Below, piece after piece: positions 47,110 through 56,433 of a stretch of DNA of 63,884 nucleotides. The stretch's first letter is position 1; every line of letters starts with the position of its first letter. The DNA is taken from the NCBI GenBank assembly GCA_038043285.1, contig JBBTCJ010000068.1:1-63884 (forward strand), given 5' to 3'. The notes under the pieces were generated by a model that was not told where the DNA came from, did not search any database, and worked only from the letters and a program-made list of their open reading frames with translations. Origin of the DNA: JBBTCJ01 sp038043285 (GTDB taxonomy: Bacteria > Planctomycetota > Phycisphaerae > UBA1845). The translations under genes and the position numbers were made by a program.

Positions 47110-47876
47110 TACTCCATCTGATGACAGGTCATGCAGAGCCGGGAGCCTTCGATGGGCACACTGAGGAGCTTGGGCGTGGAGGCATAGAGGTTGTGACACG
47201 AGAGGCAACTGACGGCCCCGCCGGGCAGTCGGACGGCTTCGGGAAGCAGCGTCGCCGGGCGCAGCCGCACGTTGGCCCGCGTTTTTCCGGCTCTGGGATA
47301 AGACACGCCCACGGGGTGGTTGCGACCGCTGTCGCCCACGGATCCACCGCCGCGGTTCCAGGGCGTGTCATAGGCGGCCTCCCCCGCATTCACGCCGTCG
47401 TGACACGACAGGCATTGTCGCGTGCCGTCGTCGACCGATCGGGCTGACTCGCGTTCGTCCGACTCCGGCGTCACGTGGGCTCGTGACATCGCCATCCAGT
47501 GCATTCCGGCGGCCGTCCAATGCGTCGGGTCGCGGTGGCAGTTCAGGCAGAAGTCCGTTGGATCGTCCGCGGGTTCATGCCCCCCACGAAGCATCGGCTT
47601 GCCCTGCCCGCTAAGCGAAGGAAGGGATGCGTGACAGGTGGTGCAGGTGATCGTTCCGTCCGGGGCCAAGGGCCAGCCGGTTGGAACCTTCACCGACGAC
47701 GAAGGCACAACCCCGACCGGGTGATTCAGCATCCCCGGCCCCTTCCGGAGGCGATCGGCGAGGTTCGCCTCCTGGTCCGGCCAGCCGGCGGCCAGGGTCA
47801 GCGTCGCAAGGCACGGCATGGTCAGGAGAACGTAGAACGGTCCTATCGCGTGAACACGCGGGCGCTTCTTCCCCAT
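47109..47876 (-). CDS. Periplasmic multihaem cytochrome c, five CxxCH
   Basis: 255 residues from the ATG at 47876. A signal sequence (IGPFYVLLTMPCLATLTLAA) directs export. Five haem-binding motifs occur: CTTCH, CLNCH, CLSCH, CLSCH and CMTCH. Three are spaced as in doubled-CxxCH (paired) cytochromes, with NHPVGV repeated before two of them, as in that family. It should carry electrons in the periplasm or at the outer membrane. It is divergent from the larger cytochrome at 48351-51488 across a 474-base region, which suggests shared regulation and a shared pathway. Confidence 0.88.
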   Translation of the reverse strand: MGKKRPRVHAIGPFYVLLTMPCLATLTLAAGWPDQEANLADRLRKGPGMLNHPVGVVPSSSVKVPTGWPLAPDGTITCTTCHASLPSLSGQGKPMLRGGHEPADDPTDFCLNCHRDPTHWTAAGMHWMAMSRAHVTPESDERESARSVDDGTRQCLSCHDGVNAGEAAYDTPWNRGGGSVGDSGRNHPVGVSYPRAGKTRANVRLRPATLLPEAVRLPGGAVSCLSCHNLYASTPKLLSVPIEGSRLCMTCHQME

Positions 47877-48350
47877 GCAATTCTCTCAGGACGATTTCGA
47901 ACCGGGGCGTAGAGTGCGGACCGGGGACAGAATCATCCCACGGTCGGCGTGGCGGATCGCGCGAACGTCCGGCTGCGCTGCGCGGAGGATTAGACCGGTC
48001 CAACTCGAACCGGGTCGCCAGGGAACGCCCTATTTCGGACGTACGATATCGACGGTAAGAACCTGCCCGCGCGGATCGGCAATCTCCGCCGCCCGAAAGT
48101 GGCGTTCGCCACAGACCCGTAAGAACGGGGATCTTCGGACGACGCGCCAGTCGCAAGAATCTTCCCAGACTTGGGAACTCGGCATGACCTCTGCGGCGCG
48201 AAAGGACTGGTTGCGCCGCACTGGACGGCCTCGACATCGTCTCCACCCAGCGGATCCTCGTGCGGCACGACTCTTGCACACCATCGGTCCGGTAGGGTGA
48301 GGCCGCGCGCGGAGCCGGCGCATCTCCTCTCGTCCTGGAGCGGGAACACC
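47877..48350. other. Divergent intergenic region between the two cytochrome genes
   Basis: 474 bases. Open frames run through it but lack support. No strong promoter pair, repeat or RNA gene was recognised on either strand. Confidence 0.5.
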
Positions 48351-51300
48351 ATGTTCACAATCGCCATCGGTCCAATGCTTGGATTGGCTGTCGGTCAGCT
48401 CTCACCGCTGACCCACCAGATGACCTGGACGCAGGGGCTGGACAACCCCGCGCGCCTTGCCGAGGCCGACGGAACGTGGTTGATCGCGGACACCCGCGCC
48501 GACCGCGTGGTCCGGTACGACTCGTCCGGGGCGTACCTCGGCGAATGGGCGGAACCGGCGGGTCCGGTGGGAATTGCGGCGCATCCCGACGGACGGATCT
48601 TCGTGTCGCGGCGTGACGATCGGCGCGTGGCCGTCCATGACGCCCAATACGCTTTTCTTGGGTTCCTCGGAATCGGCGCGGTCAGTTTCGTTGAACCGAC
48701 GGACCTGGCGATTGATCCTCTCACGGGACGAATCTACGTCGTTGATACCGGGGCCGATCGCGTCTATGCCTTCCACTCGAGCGGAACCCTCGCGGTGATG
48801 TTCGGCTCCTGCGGCAGCGGCTTCGGACAGTTCAAATACCAGACGGCCGTCGCCGTTGATCCGTTCACCAGCCGCGTGCTGGTCGCTGACCAGGACAACT
48901 TTCGCGTGCAGGTCTTCGACACCGCGGGCATGTTCCTGTTCTCGTTCGGGTATCGCATCAAGTATCTTCCGAGCGGAACGAGCGCCGGTTGGTTCACGCG
49001 GACCGCGGGGCTGGCGACGGACGGCGCCGGGCGCATCTACGTCACCGATGCGCTGATGGGAACGCTGCGTATCTTTTCCCCAAGCGGACTTGAGCTGGGA
49101 GAGGTCGTCGGTTTTGGCGCCAATCCCGGTGAACTCCAAAACCCCGGCGAGGTCGCGCTCGACGGATCGGGTCGGGTGTACGTTGCGAACGCCAACGTCG
49201 GCACGGTCGAGGTCTACGATGCCCCGTCGCCGTCAATGCTCGCCGCCGTCTCGCCGGAGTGGTTTTCCGGAACCAATGAAACGGTCTCTGATCGCCTGAC
49301 GAGTCCGGTGCGGCGCACGCTTCCGTGGTATGACAAGCTACGTCGAGGCACGCAGCGGTTGACTGAAGAGGGAGTCACTGCGACCTCCAGTTGGGACGCG
49401 CCGCACATGTTGTCCGACCTGAGCTGCGGGCGGTGTCACAACGTGCCCGACCAGCCCTTGGGACACCTCGGCACGCTCGACGGGCAGACCAACCTGTGCC
49501 TCTCGTGCCACAACGGCGCGGGTCAGGCACTGGAAGCCTCGTTGCGAACGGCGGACCGGGTGTTGATCTCGCTAAACACGGACAGCGGCGGGCGATCGCA
49601 CGCCTGGGGTGTGTCGGCGATCAACTCCGCCGTCGGGTCGGTTGGACCGCCGGCCGGCAGCGAGATGGCGCGTTATCTTTCCTCCGGGAAGATCAAGTGC
49701 GCTACTTGTCACGACCAGCATTCGCAGATCGCGGGCAGGCCCTACCTGCGAACGAAGAATGACTCCGGCGGGTTGTGCAAACAGTGCCACGCCGAGCACG
49801 TCGGTCACACGCCGCGAGGATCGTGGCAGCCGACGTGCAACGAGTGCCACGACGCGCACAACCCGAACAGCGACAATCTTGGGCTGATCCGTACCGACGT
49901 GCGTAACCGCACGCTCGGCCTCGACAAGGCGGTGACGCTCGTCGCACGAACGGGTCCGGGCAGCTTCGACGACGGCGACCCTGCGGCCAACGACGGGCTT
50001 TGTCAGGTCTGCCACCTGACGACAGCCTATCATCGTCACGACGGATCGGGCGCCCCGCACAACAACGGGCAGGACTGTATCTCGTGCCATCCGCACGACA
50101 ACGGGTTTCTGCCCGTGAGCGGAGGCGACTGCACGTCGTGCCATGCCGTGGCACAGGACAACGGCGACGGCGTCCCGGTCGGCGGCCGCCGCGCGGTCGT
50201 CGGCGAATTCCCCGCGACCGACGCCCACGCCCATTACGGCGCGACGCTGGGAGGCGACGCCTGCGTCGTCTGTCACGACATGACCACGCATCAGGACGGC
50301 TACGTCGACCTGCTCGACGCCGACGACGGGAGTTTGTACAGGTTCCAGAAGCCCGGCGACCTGGCCGGCGACCCCGACGTTTCCAACTTCTGCATGAGCT
50401 GCCACGACCCGGACGGAGCAAGCAGATTTACGACGCCGCTGGATCCGTTCAACAACGGCAATTCCCCGCCCGCGGTGGCCGCGAAGTTCCTGGGCACGCT
50501 GCAATGGGACGAGCAGTACGGCGACTTCTGCTTCGGAACGGAGGGAACCCTGCGCGGCGTCAACAGCCACCACGACGTCCGCGACGCCGATCAGGCGTTT
50601 AGCGGGGCGAAGATCGAATGCCTTGACTGCCATGGCGCACACTCCGCCGGAGCATCGCAGCCGCTCGTGGATCCGTTCCACGCCACGCAACCTTGGACCG
50701 GGAGCAACAATGCCTTCTGCTTATCGTGCCACAACGGCGGCACCGGTCCGCTGGATCCGGGATTCCCCGCCGGCGTGTTCGGTCCGGCGATCGACACCAC
50801 TGACCCACGTTGGGCGTCCTTGGGCATCAACTGGACGACAACGCTCGGCGGCGCCTGCGTCGGCGGCGGGTGCTCCTCACTGCGCGGCATCGACTCCTGC
50901 GACTATGTGGATGGACCCTGGTACGTCGATTACTCGTGGACCCACTCCGCCCACGGACCGGATTCGAAGCGCGGGTGGAACGGCTATTCCGGCGCGCCGG
51001 GCGCGGACATGGATTGCACGACCTGTCACGACCCGCACGGTTCGACGACAGCCACGAACCCAGCAGGCAACCCCTACATGATTCGCGACGCCATCGACGG
51101 GACGGCCTTCGTCGACGACGGCACGCGCAGCGGCGGATTCAACGGTCCGCCGTGGAACGCCTACGGCACGGGCCGCCCCGTCGTCGTCCCGGTCAGTGGG
51201 ACGACCGTCGGCTGGGGAGCGGGCAGCGGTCTCTGCGGAGCTTGTCACGCCAACTGGATACAGGCCTATGATTGGCATGAGTTCTGCAACGGCTGCCAGA

Positions 51301-51488
51301 CCTGTCATGGTCATGGGATGGCCTGGGGCGAGGCGGACTGGGTCGGGTTCGATAACGATACGCCGTGTCCGATACCCAACGCCGCGTCCTTGGGTGAGTT
51401 TTCGGTCCCCGCGGCGATGCCTGGTGAACCGGAATCGCCGACACGAATGGAACCCCAATTGCACCGTATAGATAGGCGGCGAGAGTAG
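48351..51488 (+). CDS. Exported NHL-propeller multihaem cytochrome c, fifteen CxxCH
   Basis: 1045 residues from the ATG at 48351 (GGAG ten bases upstream); the frame extends upstream without coding bias. A short signal (MFTIAIGPMLGLAVGQ) is followed by an NHL-type beta-propeller (about 25-335) with repeats like PTDLAIDPLTGRIYVVDTGA and AGLATDGAGRIYVTDALMG. From about residue 355 the protein is haem-rich: fifteen CxxCH motifs (CGRCH, CLSCH, CATCH, CKQCH, CNECH, CQVCH, CISCH, CTSCH, CVVCH, CMSCH, CLDCH, CLSCH, CTTCH, CGACH, CQTCH), several in doubled-CxxCH spacing with CHDPHG or CHDxH. This suggests a long electron wire with a sensing or docking propeller, probably at the outer membrane. Confidence 0.9.
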   Translation: MFTIAIGPMLGLAVGQLSPLTHQMTWTQGLDNPARLAEADGTWLIADTRADRVVRYDSSGAYLGEWAEPAGPVGIAAHPDGRIFVSRRDDRRVAVHDAQYAFLGFLGIGAVSFVEPTDLAIDPLTGRIYVVDTGADRVYAFHSSGTLAVMFGSCGSGFGQFKYQTAVAVDPFTSRVLVADQDNFRVQVFDTAGMFLFSFGYRIKYLPSGTSAGWFTRTAGLATDGAGRIYVTDALMGTLRIFSPSGLELGEVVGFGANPGELQNPGEVALDGSGRVYVANANVGTVEVYDAPSPSMLAAVSPEWFSGTNETVSDRLTSPVRRTLPWYDKLRRGTQRLTEEGVTATSSWDAPHMLSDLSCGRCHNVPDQPLGHLGTLDGQTNLCLSCHNGAGQALEASLRTADRVLISLNTDSGGRSHAWGVSAINSAVGSVGPPAGSEMARYLSSGKIKCATCHDQHSQIAGRPYLRTKNDSGGLCKQCHAEHVGHTPRGSWQPTCNECHDAHNPNSDNLGLIRTDVRNRTLGLDKAVTLVARTGPGSFDDGDPAANDGLCQVCHLTTAYHRHDGSGAPHNNGQDCISCHPHDNGFLPVSGGDCTSCHAVAQDNGDGVPVGGRRAVVGEFPATDAHAHYGATLGGDACVVCHDMTTHQDGYVDLLDADDGSLYRFQKPGDLAGDPDVSNFCMSCHDPDGASRFTTPLDPFNNGNSPPAVAAKFLGTLQWDEQYGDFCFGTEGTLRGVNSHHDVRDADQAFSGAKIECLDCHGAHSAGASQPLVDPFHATQPWTGSNNAFCLSCHNGGTGPLDPGFPAGVFGPAIDTTDPRWASLGINWTTTLGGACVGGGCSSLRGIDSCDYVDGPWYVDYSWTHSAHGPDSKRGWNGYSGAPGADMDCTTCHDPHGSTTATNPAGNPYMIRDAIDGTAFVDDGTRSGGFNGPPWNAYGTGRPVVVPVSGTTVGWGAGSGLCGACHANWIQAYDWHEFCNGCQTCHGHGMAWGEADWVGFDNDTPCPIPNAASLGEFSVPAAMPGEPESPTRMEPQLHRIDRRRE

Positions 51489-51543
51489 ACCTAGGCCCCG
51501 GCGCCACGACGGAAGCCGAGGCCGAGGTCGCCGGCGAACTGAC

Positions 51544-52371
51544 ATGGCCCGGAAGAACACCAACCGATTCCGCGGAGGCATGGCTGCGGCGATGGTCTGG
51601 CTGTGGACCGCCGGGTACGTCCCGGCGGCCGACGTCACGGTTAACCCCGGCGCGGATGGAACTCTTGTTGACGGCGGTGTATTCGGGCTGTTTGACGGAA
51701 CCGCCGATGCCGCTGACTGGTACTTCAACGAATCGACCTACGAGGGCGCGATCTCGCTCTCGCGATCGGGGAATCTTCTGGAGCATCGCGTGGTCTTCGA
51801 GTTTAACCTGGGCACGGTCACCTATCCGACGCCGGTTCGTGCGATGTTCAAGTTCAAGTTACGCGGCGCGGCGCGGTTCCCGGCTGACCCGGCCGACGTC
51901 GCGGTCTTTTCGTATCCCGCGGACGTGCAGGAAACGCTGACGGATTTTTCCGCGGGTCCGGCGCAGCGCCTGGCGGTGCTGTCGGTTTCGCCGTTTCAGG
52001 CGCTGACGTCCTACACGATCGACGTGAGCGGTCCGGTGAACGCAGCCATTACGGGCGGGACCAAGAAGGTGGGGTTTCGCCTTCAGATCGACCCGCTGAC
52101 GTCGAGCCTCTCAAGCCAGGCGTTCATGGACATCCTGGAGAGCGATCCAACGACCAAACCGAGCCTGCGGATCTCGGACCAGGTGGCCGGAGATTTCGAC
52201 GGGGACCGCGACGTGGACCTCCACGATTTGGCCGCCCTTCCGTCGTGCATGAGAGGTCCGGCGATTACGGCAACCAGCGCCTGTCAGCCGCTTGACGCGG
52301 ACCTTGACGCCGACGTGGACCTTCTTGATTACGCCCGCGTGCTCCCAACGTTTACGGCTCCGCCGGTCTAA
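51544..52371 (+). CDS. Secreted protein with dockerin-like C-terminal tail
   Basis: 275 residues. A signal (MARKNTNRFRGGMAAAMVWL and on to about 29) precedes a beta-sandwich-like domain (about 30-215, HRVVFEFNLGTV, YTIDVSGPVNAAI, KVGFRLQID) similar to DNRLRE-type secreted domains. The C-terminus has two Asp-loops of dockerin-like type: GDFDGDRDVDLHDLAALPSC and DADLDADVDLLDYARVLPTF, with a Cys pair. Similar tails end many planctomycete secreted proteins and are presumed to bind calcium. It starts 55 bases after the large cytochrome, so cotranscription is possible. The stop overlaps the convergent HExxH gene. Confidence 0.78.
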   Translation: MARKNTNRFRGGMAAAMVWLWTAGYVPAADVTVNPGADGTLVDGGVFGLFDGTADAADWYFNESTYEGAISLSRSGNLLEHRVVFEFNLGTVTYPTPVRAMFKFKLRGAARFPADPADVAVFSYPADVQETLTDFSAGPAQRLAVLSVSPFQALTSYTIDVSGPVNAAITGGTKKVGFRLQIDPLTSSLSSQAFMDILESDPTTKPSLRISDQVAGDFDGDRDVDLHDLAALPSCMRGPAITATSACQPLDADLDADVDLLDYARVLPTFTAPPV

Positions 52372-53132
52372 GAACCGGACGCGGCCTTGCCGCGAACGAT
52401 GAGCCTGGATGCGGCATGGCCGAGGAAGTAGGTGAGGAAGGCCAGCACGATCCCGACGATCAACGAGGCAAGAATGATCGTAAACCCGCCCACGAAAGAG
52501 CCGCCGTTGGTAACGCCGAGTTCAGCCGGCCGAACGAAAAAGTCCTCGAAGAGCTTGAAGATGTCGTCGGAGCGGAGCTTTTCAAAGATCGGGGTTCCGG
52601 ATCGCCCGCTCATCAAGGTGACGGTCCGGGTGACGACGGTCGAACCCATTTCGTAATAGTCGCCCTGGAGGTTGTAAAAGGGCGCGAGGCCAACGACGAC
52701 GGCCATCGGGAAGAGGATCGGGCGGTAGCTTCGTCCGGCGACCTTCAGCAATGGGACGCCGAGCAGTACGGTCAGAAGGAAGGGGCCGAAGTCGGTGGCC
52801 AGATAGATCAAGTCGTTGCCGCGGGTGTCGAATCCGGAAAGCCGGCCGGCGTACTCCCCGCCAGTCACCACGAATGGGAAAAAGTTAGCGAGAATGGCGC
52901 CGCCGTACCGGGCCTGGATTTCCAGCTTGCTGATCGCGCCGCCGGAAACCACGCACCCCGCCGCGTGCAGCAACTCGTGGATCGGGACGTAGACGAACCA
53001 GGTGGCGACGCCGACGAGCATCCAGCCGGCCATCATCAGTCCCGGACTCTTGGTGGCCGCCAGCTTTTCCAGGCAAGCGAGCACGTCGTCCAGGGGTTGG
53101 CGGAAAAACCTTCGCATCATGTCACCCGGCAT
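52368..53132 (-). CDS. Polytopic membrane protein with HExxH motif (putative M50-like metalloprotease)
   Basis: 254 residues; start at 53132 or at the ATG at 53120. Four to five hydrophobic segments. Near the end of the first lies IHELLHAAGC, giving His52, Glu53 and His56, a zinc-binding HExxH inside a membrane segment, as in site-2-type (M50) or DUF3267-like proteases. A third ligand is not certain (candidates: Asp in DFGPF or YNLQGDYYE). FFPFVVTGGEYAGRLSG and the C-terminal helix pair look conserved in style. The 3' end overlaps the convergent dockerin-tailed gene by four bases. A proteolytic function is inferred from the motif only. Confidence 0.7.
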   Translation of the reverse strand: MPGDMMRRFFRQPLDDVLACLEKLAATKSPGLMMAGWMLVGVATWFVYVPIHELLHAAGCVVSGGAISKLEIQARYGGAILANFFPFVVTGGEYAGRLSGFDTRGNDLIYLATDFGPFLLTVLLGVPLLKVAGRSYRPILFPMAVVVGLAPFYNLQGDYYEMGSTVVTRTVTLMSGRSGTPIFEKLRSDDIFKLFEDFFVRPAELGVTNGGSFVGGFTIILASLIVGIVLAFLTYFLGHAASRLIVRGKAASGS

Positions 53133-53396
53133 CCCTTACGCACAGAACCTTCGCGTGCCTGCCGGCGCCGGCCCGAGCGCCTCATCCTGGCCGCCGCGCT
53201 GCAAGTAGTTTACACGCGCACAGGCATCCGAGGAACGATCAACCTGCGGTTTGCCCTTCACTCGGCGGTCAAGAGTGACGACAATACCTCCGTCGGCCTT
53301 CCCGTCGATCGGCCGCCGGACCGATGGTCGAACGGGGCCGAAATGACTACCATCGTCGTCGAAACCATCGAACCAACATAGTTTAGGAGCCAACAC

Positions 53397-53720
53397 ATGG
53401 TCACGATCGGAATGAACTATGCGGTCATCCAGGGCAAGGAGCAGACCTTCGAGAGCGCCTTCAACAAGGTGCTGAAGGCCATGCAGGGCATCGGTGGCCA
53501 CGGCGAGACCCAGATGTATCGCGACATCAACAACCCGCAACAGTACCTGATCGTCTCGCTTTGGACCGACAAGGCCGCCTTCGACGCCTTCATCGGTTCA
53601 GAGACCTTCAAGAGCGTGGCCAACTGGGGCAAGGAGCAGATTCTCTCCGGGCGTCCGCGGCACGAGGTTTATGGCGGCAACGAACCCGCGGCAGCCCGCT
53701 GCCCGGCGCACGCAGGGTAG
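53397..53720 (+). CDS. ABM-fold (antibiotic biosynthesis monooxygenase-like) protein
   Basis: 107 residues from the ATG at 53397 with AGGAG at 53383-53387. The sequence (NYAVIQGKEQTFESAFNKVL, then MYRDINNPQQYLIVSLWTDK and AAFDAFIGSETFKSV) follows the dimeric alpha/beta barrel pattern of ABM proteins, some of which degrade haem or oxidise quinones. With multihaem cytochromes nearby a haem-related role is tempting but not shown. The last 17 residues are outside the domain. No partner gene is obvious; 461 bases of non-coding sequence follow. Confidence 0.75.
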   Translation: MVTIGMNYAVIQGKEQTFESAFNKVLKAMQGIGGHGETQMYRDINNPQQYLIVSLWTDKAAFDAFIGSETFKSVANWGKEQILSGRPRHEVYGGNEPAAARCPAHAG

Positions 53721-54181
53721 GACTGCGTCGGACCACGAGCCAGTACCTCGATTCATCGGAACCTGCGGGTGGACTGGGCAAGCGACGGGCACGGGCAGAC
53801 AAGCTTTCCCAGGCCACCCATGCGGCGCCCGTCACTTCGGGTCAATCGGTTCGCTACGGGTTGCGGGGCATGGTCCCAAGCCCCAGGCACCAGCCCACCG
53901 ACTCGCTCGGATCGAGGAAGAAGCCGGGCCGGCCAGATGCCGAGCGGCAGGCGGCCAGCCCGGTCGGCCGACTAACCTTCTCAAATGCACTGTGTCGATA
54001 TTGCCGAGGGAAACGGTCTATCGACGTCGGTCGACCCGGGCGTCTCAGTCGTCCCGAGGAAATACCTCCGAACGCCCGAAACGCGTTGTAAATCGCGCAG
54101 GAGACCATGCCCACGCAAGCGTGAGCATGGCACGCCAGGCGTGGGCCGAAGACCGGTCGTTTCCCGAAGGGAGGACTTTAC
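53721..54181. other. Intergenic stretch with one palindromic repeat
   Basis: Between the ABM-like gene and the His/Cys-rich lipoprotein gene. Besides the palindrome at 54106-54134 I see no gene or RNA. The last part contains the lipoprotein's ribosome binding site GGGAGGAC. Confidence 0.5.
54106..54134. repeat. CATGCCCACGC/GCGTGAGCATG palindrome
   Basis: Near-perfect hairpin with CCATGCCCACGC, loop AA, then GCGTGAGCATGG (one G-A mismatch). It is one of several palindrome families in the window and lies about 50 bases before the start of the lipoprotein gene. Confidence 0.6.
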
Positions 54182-54793
54182 ATGACGACGCGTCACGTTC
54201 TTGGACCGGCCGGGCTTTCCGCCGCCTTGTTCATGCTCGGTTGCGAAGGCGGCGTACAATTCCATTATCACGATGACGATCCGCCGCCCCATGCGGTGAT
54301 TGTCGAATACGGGCACGCCTGCACGCCCGCGTGCGTGCATTATTGGGATGGCACCCGGTTCGTTGTCGTGCGTCGCGGGCATCACCACGGCCCCCGATGC
54401 GGGCACGTCCTCAGCGACGGCAAGTGGACCCTCAGCGTGTCGGTCGGCGATGATCACCTGCGCGTGGCGGCCGGGCACGTTTGCACACCCGGATGCCATG
54501 AACACTACTGGGACGGTTCGAGCGTGGTGGTGCTGCGAGGCCACCGGCACACTCCGGGGTGCGGACATGCGTTTGAAGGCGGTCGCTGGATCATCGTCGC
54601 CGGAACGCCGGTTCGCGTTCAGAAGGCACCAGCACAGGAGGTGCGGGTAGTCAGGATTCCGCCGCCGCCGGGGCACGTCAATCTTCACGTCTACGACCGC
54701 AGCGGAAGCAAGTGGATTCGTCTGAAAGCCGGGCACGTGCACGGGCCAAGTTGCGGACACCTGCTTGTCGAAGGACATTGGTGTTTGCGCTAA
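54182..54793 (+). CDS. Lipoprotein of His/Cys-rich tandem repeats (putative metal binder)
   Basis: 203 residues from the ATG at 54182, GGAGG six bases upstream. Signal with lipobox LFMLGC (Cys21). The mature part holds two full repeats (residues 44-82 and 98-136) and a third partial one (184-203). The consensus is GHxCTPxCxxHYWDG, four to six residues, VVxRGHxHxPxCGHxxxxGxW. Each unit therefore offers three Cys and four to five His. An early HYHDDD adds more. This suggests binding of transition metal at the cell surface or in the periplasm. The family is unknown to me. It lies between the ABM-like protein and a ThiO-like oxidase, without clear functional links. Confidence 0.8.
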   Translation: MTTRHVLGPAGLSAALFMLGCEGGVQFHYHDDDPPPHAVIVEYGHACTPACVHYWDGTRFVVVRRGHHHGPRCGHVLSDGKWTLSVSVGDDHLRVAAGHVCTPGCHEHYWDGSSVVVLRGHRHTPGCGHAFEGGRWIIVAGTPVRVQKAPAQEVRVVRIPPPPGHVNLHVYDRSGSKWIRLKAGHVHGPSCGHLLVEGHWCLR

Positions 54794-54858
54794 TATGACA
54801 GGGCTACCTTCGCGAGAGCGGTTACAGGGATGTCTCGATGCCGCGCGGTCCGAGGCAT

Positions 54859-54915
54859 CAGAGCACCGGGCGCAAGCCCGGTGACCTGTCCGCGGGTTTG
54901 CGCCCCGCGGCTCTG
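54859..54915. repeat. Composite palindrome with GCAAGC loops
   Basis: Outer arms CAGAGC at 54859-54864 and GCTCTG at 54910-54915 enclose two hairpins, CACCGGGC-GCAAG-CCCGGTG and CCGCGGGT-TTGC-GCCCCGCGG. The 326-base stretch 54794-55119 contains no gene that I can support. Confidence 0.7.
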
Positions 54916-55119
54916 AACATCGCGTTGCGCTCTCCTACCAGCGCATCCGGCGTCGTCCTTCTCTATCCGTTCGCCGATCCCATCAACGACTGCCTTGCCC
55001 GGCTGAGCCGCCGGCCTTAGTCTGCGCGCGCCTGTGCATCGTAATGTGTCCGAGGAAGAATTCCCGCGCGGGAGTTCCGCCTGTGGCTCGGCCGACGATG
55101 CGCCCGTCGGATTGGTACA

Positions 55120-56301
55120 TTGAACGGCGGCTCGGACATCCTGGTCATCGGCGGCGGAGTGATCGGGTTGACGATCGCTCGCCGGCTGGCGCGCGATGGG
55201 ATCCGCGTTACCGTCCTGGAGCGCGGGCGTTGCGGCGGCGAATCCTCGTGGGCCGGCGCGGGCGTGCTGGCGCCTTGCAATCCGCATCGTCATGACGCAG
55301 TGGCGGCACTTCGGCTCCGAAGTCTGGCGATGTACCCCGCCTTCTGCCGCGAGCTGCTGGACGAGACCGGAATCGATCCGGAATACGACGCCTGCGGTGA
55401 GCTGGAGATCGCGATGAACGAAGACGCTTTGCGTTCGTTGCGCGACGACGCGCAGGCGGGCGCGGAGATGAAGACGCCGGACGGCTCGCCGGCCTACGTC
55501 TTGCACGAGCCGGCATCCGCTCGACGACTGGAGCCGCTGGTCAGTGAGCAAGCCCTCGGGGCACTGGAAGTCCGGCAGACGGCCCAGGTGCGAAACCCTC
55601 GACTTCTTCGCGCGCTGACGACCTCCTGCGTCCGATCCGGTGTGACCCTCCGCGAGAACACGCCGGCGCACGACCTTGAACTCACGGGCGACCGGGTGAC
55701 GGGCGTCGTCACCAACGGCGGGGTGCTGAGAGCCGACCGAGTCGTGCTCTGCGCCGGAGCGTGGTCTTCGCAGATCAGCGGGCGACTGGCGGAACTGATG
55801 CCGGTCCATCCCGTCCGAGGACAGGTCGTATTGATGAAGTTCGAAGCGCGAGCGTTGGCCCACGTCATTGCGCGGGGAAAGACCTATCTGGTTCCTCGCC
55901 GGGACGGGCACGTCATCCTGGGTGCGACCGAGGAGCACCGATCGGGATTCAGCAAGCGGAACACGGCCAAAGGCATTGCCGGGTTGATCGAGAAAGGCGT
56001 ACAGCTGGTTCCGTCGATCGCGGACGCGCAGGTGGAAGCGACCTGGGCAGGGCTTCGACCGGGAACGCCGGACGACAATCCCTACATCGGAGCGGTCCCC
56101 GGGCTGGATGGGTTGATCGCCGCGACGGGACACTTCCGCGCGGGATTGATCCTCGCGCCAATCACTTCGGAAATTGTGGCTGAGTTGGCGACGCCGAAGA
56201 CGTCTGGGAACGTCCCGGCTGGGGGCACGGCCCCCCTACCGACGGCGGGACTCGATCTCTCTGCGTGCCGGTCCGGCCGACAACTAAAGGCAGCGCCTTA
56301 A
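55120..56301 (+). CDS. thiO: FAD-dependent glycine oxidase-like protein (ThiO-like)
   Basis: 393 residues from a TTG at 55120; there is no in-frame ATG near and no clear ribosome binding site. The dinucleotide-binding motif DILVIGGGVIGLTIARRL and VTVLERG mark a DAO-family flavoenzyme. CGGESSWAGAGVLAP and the C-terminal GLRPGTPDDNPYIGAVPG, then ATGHFRAGLILAP, are typical of ThiO, which oxidises glycine for thiazole synthesis. No other thi genes are visible here, so other amine oxidases remain possible. The last 35 residues are encoded by a GC-rich palindrome-like segment (56217-56241) and lie outside the family domain. Confidence 0.82.
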   Translation: MNGGSDILVIGGGVIGLTIARRLARDGIRVTVLERGRCGGESSWAGAGVLAPCNPHRHDAVAALRLRSLAMYPAFCRELLDETGIDPEYDACGELEIAMNEDALRSLRDDAQAGAEMKTPDGSPAYVLHEPASARRLEPLVSEQALGALEVRQTAQVRNPRLLRALTTSCVRSGVTLRENTPAHDLELTGDRVTGVVTNGGVLRADRVVLCAGAWSSQISGRLAELMPVHPVRGQVVLMKFEARALAHVIARGKTYLVPRRDGHVILGATEEHRSGFSKRNTAKGIAGLIEKGVQLVPSIADAQVEATWAGLRPGTPDDNPYIGAVPGLDGLIAATGHFRAGLILAPITSEIVAELATPKTSGNVPAGGTAPLPTAGLDLSACRSGRQLKAAP

Positions 56302-56433
56302 GAGGAATCTCGCCGATACGCCGCGCGTTCGCGAAACGTCATTTCCGAGGTGCGCGCGGAGTATTGTAGCACTGTGGCGTTTGTGCTTGCCAATCCGCTT
56401 CACGTCACCCGTTGATGCGCCGCCCATGCACGC

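Noticed and set aside
52416..53381. A 321-codon plus-strand frame opposite the HExxH membrane protein
   Set aside because: Its composition is that of a reverse-complement shadow, charged and without domains, while the minus strand encodes coherent membrane segments and HELLH.
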